A stretch of 64,000 nt of DNA from Ewingella sp. CoE-038-23. Its GTDB lineage: Bacteria > Pseudomonadota > Gammaproteobacteria > Enterobacterales > Enterobacteriaceae. The notes under the pieces were generated by a model, which saw nothing but the letters and a program-made list of their open reading frames with translations, was not told the DNA's origin and did no database searches. The translations under genes were made by a program, and so were the position numbers. Shown here one piece after another: positions 59,402 through 64,000 of the stretch (its first letter is position 1; each line of letters opens with the position of its first letter). The stretch covers positions 1,054,001 through 1,118,000 of the forward strand of contig NZ_JAZHOH010000001.1 of assembly GCF_040419245.1 (NCBI RefSeq), read 5' to 3'.

Positions 59402-60853
59402 TTAAAGCACGCGCCGCTCTTTCTCTTCGGGCGGCTCTTCCGGCGCGCTATCTTCCAGCAGGGTGAAGGCGCGCTGTAAGCCGGTATCGGCGTCGGGGTC
59501 TGCCCCCTGTGGCGCGAAGGCGCTCGGCTCCTCCTCTTCTTCCTTCTCAATATCATCATTGGCGGCCGCGTCTTCATTGGCCATTTCCGGTGCGGGCATG
59601 GTTTCCTGAATCAGCTGCTCATCAAAGGCTGGGTTCAAGGCTGGCGACAGCGGCGAACTGCTCAAGCTGTCCGGCATGGCGATATGCGGCAGTGGCGCAT
59701 CCACCGCCATCACCGTCTCTTCCTCTTTGGCCGAAGTTCGGCTCAGGGCCACAATCCCGCCGCCGCACAGGGCAAAGAAGGCATACAGAATGTTGCCGCC
59801 CAGAGGTTCAATCAGCGCACCCACCGCCAGCGGGCCTATACAGGCACCTACGCCAAAGGCCATCAACAGACAGGCGGAAAGGGAAACGCGCCGCTCCGGC
59901 TCAATCATATCATTCGCTAACGCCACCACCAGTGGATAGAGGGTGAACTGCATCAGGCTGACCACAAAGCCGACGCCCAGTAGCACCGGGAAAGAGATAT
60001 GGGTGAAGATCGCCAGCGGCAGCGCGGTTACCGCCAGCAGCACGGCGTTAATGCGCATCAGCATGTTGCGGTTGTAGTGGTCCGACAGCCAGCTCAGCGG
60101 GAACTGCGCCAGCAGCCCGGCGAAAATCGCCAGCGCCATAAACAGGCCGGTTTGCTGAGTGGTTAGCTCTTGCTGGCTGGTGTAAATGGGCGCCAAACCG
60201 TAGAACGACCCGACCACCATGCCAATCAGCAGGGTAGTGGCGAGCACCTTAGGAATAGCGCCAATAAAGAACTTCAGCTCCATCGGCGCGGGGGACATAT
60301 GGCTGACATTGGTGCGGGTGGTTAGAGCAATCGGCACCAGACAGAGGGCGAAGCAGAGCGCGATGATAATCAGCGTGCTGACCCCCAGCCCGTCGTTAAT
60401 CATCAGCACCACCTGCCCCAGCGCCATGCCGAGATAAGAGGCGACCATATAGAAGCCAAACACCACGCCGCGCTGGGCGGCTTCCGCCTGATCGTTCAGC
60501 CAGCTTTCCAGTACCATGTATTGGCACATCATGCACAGGCCGATGATTAAACGCAGCACCACCCAAATCGGGATCATCTCAGTCAGACCGTGGCCTAGCA
60601 CGGCGGCGGTGATGATCCCCGAGCAGGAGACATAGGCGCGAATATGGCCGACGCGGGCGATAAGGATATGGCCGATTTTACCGCCAATCACCAGCCCGAT
60701 GTAGTTGGCGGCGATGATGGCACCAATCATTGCGCCGCTGACGTGGATAGCCGACAGCCGCAGAGAGATGTAAGTGGTGAGCAGGCCCGAGCCGAGCAGC
60801 ATCAGCAGGGTGGTGGTGTAAAGCGGAAAGAATAATGCCAGCGGCTTTTTCAA
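59402..60853 (-). CDS. MFS transporter with acidic C-terminal tail
   Basis: A 483-residue major facilitator protein, most like the YcaD/UPF0226 group. About twelve hydrophobic segments cover residues 1-370, with an MFS loop-type stretch in GGKIGHILIARVGHIRAYVSC. The last 100 residues are hydrophilic and strongly acidic (DDIEKEEEEEPSAF, EEPPEEKE). The substrate is unknown. It is convergent with ybgI (16 bases between stops, no clear terminator) and divergent from pxpB, so it may share control with the oxoproline genes. Confidence 0.85.
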   Translation of the reverse strand: MKKPLALFFPLYTTTLLMLLGSGLLTTYISLRLSAIHVSGAMIGAIIAANYIGLVIGGKIGHILIARVGHIRAYVSCSGIITAAVLGHGLTEMIPIWVVLRLIIGLCMMCQYMVLESWLNDQAEAAQRGVVFGFYMVASYLGMALGQVVLMINDGLGVSTLIIIALCFALCLVPIALTTRTNVSHMSPAPMELKFFIGAIPKVLATTLLIGMVVGSFYGLAPIYTSQQELTTQQTGLFMALAIFAGLLAQFPLSWLSDHYNRNMLMRINAVLLAVTALPLAIFTHISFPVLLGVGFVVSLMQFTLYPLVVALANDMIEPERRVSLSACLLMAFGVGACIGPLAVGALIEPLGGNILYAFFALCGGGIVALSRTSAKEEETVMAVDAPLPHIAMPDSLSSSPLSPALNPAFDEQLIQETMPAPEMANEDAAANDDIEKEEEEEPSAFAPQGADPDADTGLQRAFTLLEDSAPEEPPEEKERRVL

Positions 60854-60979
60854 ATCATCTCCCTTGGTGTTTCTAAAAAGGCTTTATCCGAAAGCACAAA
60901 AATAAAGCAATAGATTGAGAGTAGCAGTAGAACACGGGAGGCGAAACCTGAAAGGGGTCCGAAACTGGCGGTTGTTGAG

Positions 60980-61009
60980 TTGACATCCTCCGTCCGTTTC
61001 ACGCATAAC
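60980..61009 (+). promoter_or_regulatory. Candidate sigma-70 promoter for pxpBCA-pcp
   Basis: A perfect TTGACA at 60980-60985 and CATAAC at 61004-61009 are separated by 18 bases, in the gap between the divergent MFS gene and pxpB. Confidence 0.5.
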
Positions 61010-61079
61010 TGTTTCCAGTCTAACGATTTTCTTTCTGCAGTTTATTTAACAGCTGCTTTTGCGGCTGCATCAACAACGG

Positions 61080-61109
61080 CTTTTTTGAGGAGTGTTTGAG
61101 TGCAACGAG
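61080..61109 (+). promoter_or_regulatory. GTG start and ribosome binding site of pxpB
   Basis: GAGGAG lies nine bases before the GTG at 61100, and the translation from it ([20 protein letters not shown]) fits PxpB. Confidence 0.6.
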
Positions 61110-61756
61110 CACGGTGTTACCTGTTGGGCGAACGCGCGGTGGTTCTGGAGCTTGAACCGCCAGTTTCATTAGCCAGCCAGCAACGCATTTGGGGACTTGC
61201 CCAGCGTTTGCAGGACTATCCCGGCGTGCGGGAAGTGATCCCCGGCATGAATAATCTCACAGTATTACTGACCGACCCGGAAAGCTTTGTGCTGGACGCC
61301 ATTGAGCGTTTACAGCAGTGGTGGGAAGAGAGTGAGTCGGTGGAGCTTGAGTCGCGAGTGGTTGAAATCCCAGTGATTTACGGCGGCAAGCACGGTCCCG
61401 ACTTGGAATTTGTTGCCCAGCACACTGGCATGAAACCGCGCAAAGTGGTGGAGTGCCACGCCAGCGCCGAGTACATCGTCTACTTCCTCGGCTTCCAGCC
61501 CGGTTTTCCTTATCTCGGCGGCATGCCGGAGAAGCTTAATACCCCGCGCCACGCGGAGCCTCGGCTGGCGGTACCTGCCGGCTCTGTGGGCATTGGCGGC
61601 AGCCAAACCGGCATTTACCCACTCATCACCCCCGGCGGCTGGCAAATTATTGGCCATACGCCGCTGGCGATGTTTGACGCGCGCCAGTCCCCGCCAAGCT
61701 TGTTGCGTCCCGGAGATAAAGTGCGCTTTGTGCCGCAAAAGGAGGGGGTATGTTAA
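61100..61756 (+). CDS. pxpB: 5-oxoprolinase subunit PxpB
   Basis: A 218-residue KipI-type subunit of the ATP-dependent 5-oxoprolinase. [21 protein letters not shown] and [21 protein letters not shown] are the family signature. It starts with GTG and overlaps pxpC by seven bases. With PxpC and PxpA it opens 5-oxoproline (pyroglutamate) to glutamate. Confidence 0.96.
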   Translation: MQRARCYLLGERAVVLELEPPVSLASQQRIWGLAQRLQDYPGVREVIPGMNNLTVLLTDPESFVLDAIERLQQWWEESESVELESRVVEIPVIYGGKHGPDLEFVAQHTGMKPRKVVECHASAEYIVYFLGFQPGFPYLGGMPEKLNTPRHAEPRLAVPAGSVGIGGSQTGIYPLITPGGWQIIGHTPLAMFDARQSPPSLLRPGDKVRFVPQKEGVC

Positions 61757-62679
61757 GCATTATTCGCGCAGGTATTTTTACCACGGTGCAGGATTTAGGC
61801 CGCAGCGGCTACCGCCAACTGGGCGTCAGCCAGACCGGCGCGCTGGACGCTCCCGCGCTGCGCATCGCCAACCTGCTGGTGGGCAATGACCAAAACGCCG
61901 CCGGGCTGGAAATCACCCTCGGGCAGTTCAGCGCCGAATTTAAACGCGCGGGCTGGATAGCCCTGACTGGTGCAGGCTGCCACGCCGAGCTGGACGGCAA
62001 AGTGCTGTGGACCGGCTGGCGTTATCCGGTAAAAGCCGGGCAGGTCATCACCCTCAAAACCCCCGCGCGCGGCATGCGCAGCTATCTGGCGGTGTCCGGC
62101 GGTATCGACGTGCCGGAGGTGCTCGGCTCGCGCAGCACCGACCTTAAAACGGCCTTTGGTGGCTTAGAGGGCCGCCCGCTGCGCGACGGCGATAAGCTAC
62201 CGATCGGCAAGAAAGGCCAGACTCCGCAGCAGTCGACTGGCATCAAACAGCTGCTGTTCGGTAATCGCATTCGCGCGCTGCCGGGGCCGGAATATCTGGA
62301 ATTTAGCGAAGAGGCGCGCGAGGCGTTTTGGCGCACCTCTTGGCAGCTTAGCCCGCAGAGCAATCGCATGGGGTATCGCCTGCACGGCCATAGTCTGAAA
62401 CGGGAAAGCAATCGCGAAATGTTGTCCCACGGCCTGATCCCAGGCGTGGTGCAGGTGCCGCACGGCGGCCAGCCCATCGTGCTGATGGCTGACGCGCAGA
62501 CCACCGGCGGCTATCCGCGCATCGCCTGCGTGATTGAAGCTGACCTCTACAACTTGGCGCAAATCCGCCTCGGCGAGCCGGTGCATTTCGTCAAATGCTC
62601 GCTGGAAGAGGCGCAGCTGGCGTCGAAAGAGCAGGAACGCTTTATCGAACAGATTAAGTGGGGGCTGCATGGCCGCTGA
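61750..62679 (+). CDS. pxpC: 5-oxoprolinase subunit PxpC
   Basis: A 309-residue KipA-type biotin-carboxylase-like fold subunit. [21 protein letters not shown] and the [13 protein letters not shown] segment are typical. It overlaps pxpB at its start and pxpA at its end by 11 bases, giving tight stoichiometric coupling. Confidence 0.96.
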   Translation: MLSIIRAGIFTTVQDLGRSGYRQLGVSQTGALDAPALRIANLLVGNDQNAAGLEITLGQFSAEFKRAGWIALTGAGCHAELDGKVLWTGWRYPVKAGQVITLKTPARGMRSYLAVSGGIDVPEVLGSRSTDLKTAFGGLEGRPLRDGDKLPIGKKGQTPQQSTGIKQLLFGNRIRALPGPEYLEFSEEAREAFWRTSWQLSPQSNRMGYRLHGHSLKRESNREMLSHGLIPGVVQVPHGGQPIVLMADAQTTGGYPRIACVIEADLYNLAQIRLGEPVHFVKCSLEEAQLASKEQERFIEQIKWGLHGR

Positions 62680-63415
62680 TCTCAGGGTGGATTTAAACGC
62701 CGATCTCGGCGAAGGCTGCGACAACGATCAGGCCCTGCTGCAGTTGGTGAGTTCGGCCAATATTGCCTGCGGCTTCCACGCCGGTGACGCCCAAACCATG
62801 CTGCAATCGGTGCGCTGGGCGCTGCAATACGGCGTGGCGATTGGCGCGCACCCAAGCTTCCCGGATCGCGAAAACTTTGGCCGCACGGCGATGCAGCTGC
62901 CGCCGGAAACGGTCTATGCGCAGGTGGTGTATCAGCTTGGGGCGCTGGCGGCGATTGCCCGCGCCGAGGGCGGCAAGATGGTGCACGTCAAGCCGCACGG
63001 CATGCTTTACAACCAGGCGGCGACTGACCCGGCCTTGGCCGACGCCATTGCCCGCGCGGTGCACAGTGTAGATCCTGCTTTGAAGCTGGTGGGGCTGGCG
63101 GGCAGCGAGCTGATTCGCGCCGGATCGCGTTTGGGGCTGGCGACGTCGCAAGAGGTGTTTGCCGATCGCCGCTATCAAAGCAGTGGCAATTTGGTGCCGC
63201 GCAGCCAGCCGGATGCGCTGATTGAAAGTGACGAGTTGGCGCTGCAACAGACCCTGATGATGGTTCAACAGCAAAAAGTGGTCAGCCGCGAGGGGGTCGC
63301 AGTGCCGGTGCAGGCCGATACTGTCTGCCTGCACGGCGACGGCGAGCACGCTCTGGCCTTCGCCCGCCGTCTGCGCGAGGCGTTTCGTCAGCAGAATATT
63401 CAGGTTTCAGCCTGA
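62669..63415 (+). CDS. pxpA: 5-oxoprolinase subunit PxpA
   Basis: A 248-residue LamB/YcsF-family subunit. The conserved [14 protein letters not shown] and [13 protein letters not shown] segments with their acidic and His residues lie near the start, and [10 protein letters not shown] follows in the middle. The ATG at 62669 overlaps the pxpC stop; the open frame extends further upstream but only as an overlap with pxpC. Confidence 0.96.
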   Translation: MAADLRVDLNADLGEGCDNDQALLQLVSSANIACGFHAGDAQTMLQSVRWALQYGVAIGAHPSFPDRENFGRTAMQLPPETVYAQVVYQLGALAAIARAEGGKMVHVKPHGMLYNQAATDPALADAIARAVHSVDPALKLVGLAGSELIRAGSRLGLATSQEVFADRRYQSSGNLVPRSQPDALIESDELALQQTLMMVQQQKVVSREGVAVPVQADTVCLHGDGEHALAFARRLREAFRQQNIQVSA

Positions 63416-63434
63416 AACAATAAAAGGATCTCTT

Positions 63435-64000
63435 ATGCGTAAAGTTCTGGTAACCGGTTTTGAGCCCTTTGACGGGGAGCGCCTTAATCCTTCGTGGGAA
63501 GTGGTGAAGAAGTTAGAAGATCTGGAGATCTCCGGCGCGCGCATTGTGATTCGCCAACTGCCTTGCGTGTTCGGCAAAGCCATTGACGCGCTGAATGCCG
63601 CGATTGATGAAGTGGATCCGGCGATGGTGATCGCGGTGGGGCAGGCGGGCGGTCGGGCTGACTTTAGCGTCGAACGTGTGGCTATCAACGTCGATGATGC
63701 AAGAATTCCCGACAATGACGGCAACCAGCCGGTTGACCTGCCTATCGTCGCCGACGGCCCGGCGGCCTACTTCTCACTGCTGCCAATCAAGGCGATTGTC
63801 AGCGGGTTGCGCGAGGCGGGCATTCCGGCCTCGGTGTCGCAGACGGCGGGCACTTACGTCTGTAACCACATCATGTACGGCCTGCTGCATCGTCTGGCGC
63901 AGCCGGGCTGCAAGGTGGTGAAGGGCGGCTTTATTCATATCCCATATTTGCCCGAACAAGCGGCAAAACATCCCGGCCAGCCGAGTATGTCGGTGAAAAC
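63435..64000 (+). CDS. pcp: Pyrrolidone-carboxylate peptidase, N-terminal 188 residues (cut by window edge)
   Basis: A cysteine peptidase of family C15 that removes N-terminal pyroglutamate from peptides. The first 188 of about 215 residues are present. The catalytic triad is visible: Glu80 in [14 protein letters not shown], Cys143 in [12 protein letters not shown] and His168 in [18 protein letters not shown] precedes the ATG, 19 bases after pxpA. E. coli has nei at this place and no pcp. Confidence 0.95.
   Translation, partial: MRKVLVTGFEPFDGERLNPSWEVVKKLEDLEISGARIVIRQLPCVFGKAIDALNAAIDEVDPAMVIAVGQAGGRADFSVERVAINVDDARIPDNDGNQPVDLPIVADGPAAYFSLLPIKAIVSGLREAGIPASVSQTAGTYVCNHIMYGLLHRLAQPGCKVVKGGFIHIPYLPEQAAKHPGQPSMSVK

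Overview
The window is an ordinary chromosomal stretch of a gamma-proteobacterium of the order Enterobacterales. Gene order follows the Escherichia coli lipB-dacA to pxpA region closely, but differences point away from Escherichia and towards a Yersiniaceae-type genus (Serratia, Rahnella, Ewingella or Rouxiella relatives). These differences are a chemoreceptor gene between fldA and ybfE, a YqjI-type regulator next to pgm, a full-length DUF523-DUF1722 protein in the ybgA position, a periplasmic phosphodiesterase after phrB, and pcp after pxpA. The genus assignment is an inference from gene content. No prophage, insertion sequence, CRISPR array or defence island was seen.

Positions 1-12.2 kb (minus strand) hold cell-envelope and housekeeping genes: lipB (cut by the window edge), ybeD, dacA, rlpA, mrdB, mrdA, rlmH, rsfS, nadD, holA, lptE and leuS. 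Then come ybeL (plus), the glutamate/aspartate ABC transporter gltIJKL with a probable SroC small RNA between gltI and gltJ, and the lnt-corC-ybeY-ybeZ and miaB block. ubiF is divergent from miaB. A six-gene tRNA operon (Met, Leu, Gln, Gln, Met, Gln) lies at 23974-24655 behind a strong promoter with a GC-rich discriminator.

Positions 24.9-38.2 kb cover amino-sugar metabolism and its surroundings: asnB, the nagBACD operon, divergent nagE, glnS, and the chitoporin pair chiP-chiQ. NagC-like operators can be seen at nagE and chiP, and a probable ChiX pairing site lies over the chiP ribosome binding site. Next are fur (with a short overlapping upstream ORF like uof) and fldA. A chemoreceptor follows with a near-consensus FliA (sigma-28) promoter and a structured leader containing an 18-codon ORF.

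Positions 41.2-54.2 kb carry ybfE, ybfF, seqA, pgm, a histidine-rich PadR-family regulator overlapping a DUF3861 gene, and the complete kdpFABCDE high-affinity potassium system. The kdp promoter carries a tandem 9-bp repeat that fits a KdpE operator and abuts an ERIC element. A 59-bp imperfect hairpin sits between kdpC and kdpD.

The end (54.7-64 kb) has ybfA, ybgA, phrB, a secreted class II cyclic-nucleotide phosphodiesterase homologue, the NIF3 protein ybgI, an MFS transporter with an acidic tail, and pxpB-pxpC-pxpA followed by pcp (cut by the window edge). The last four form a plausible pathway from N-terminal pyroglutamyl peptides to glutamate.

Nothing here is a clearly new multi-gene system. 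The most interesting unexplained items are regulatory: the chemoreceptor leader, the YqjI-type operator, the kdpC-kdpD hairpin and the fur upstream ORF. Three ERIC elements are present, one of them inside the nagBA transcription unit.
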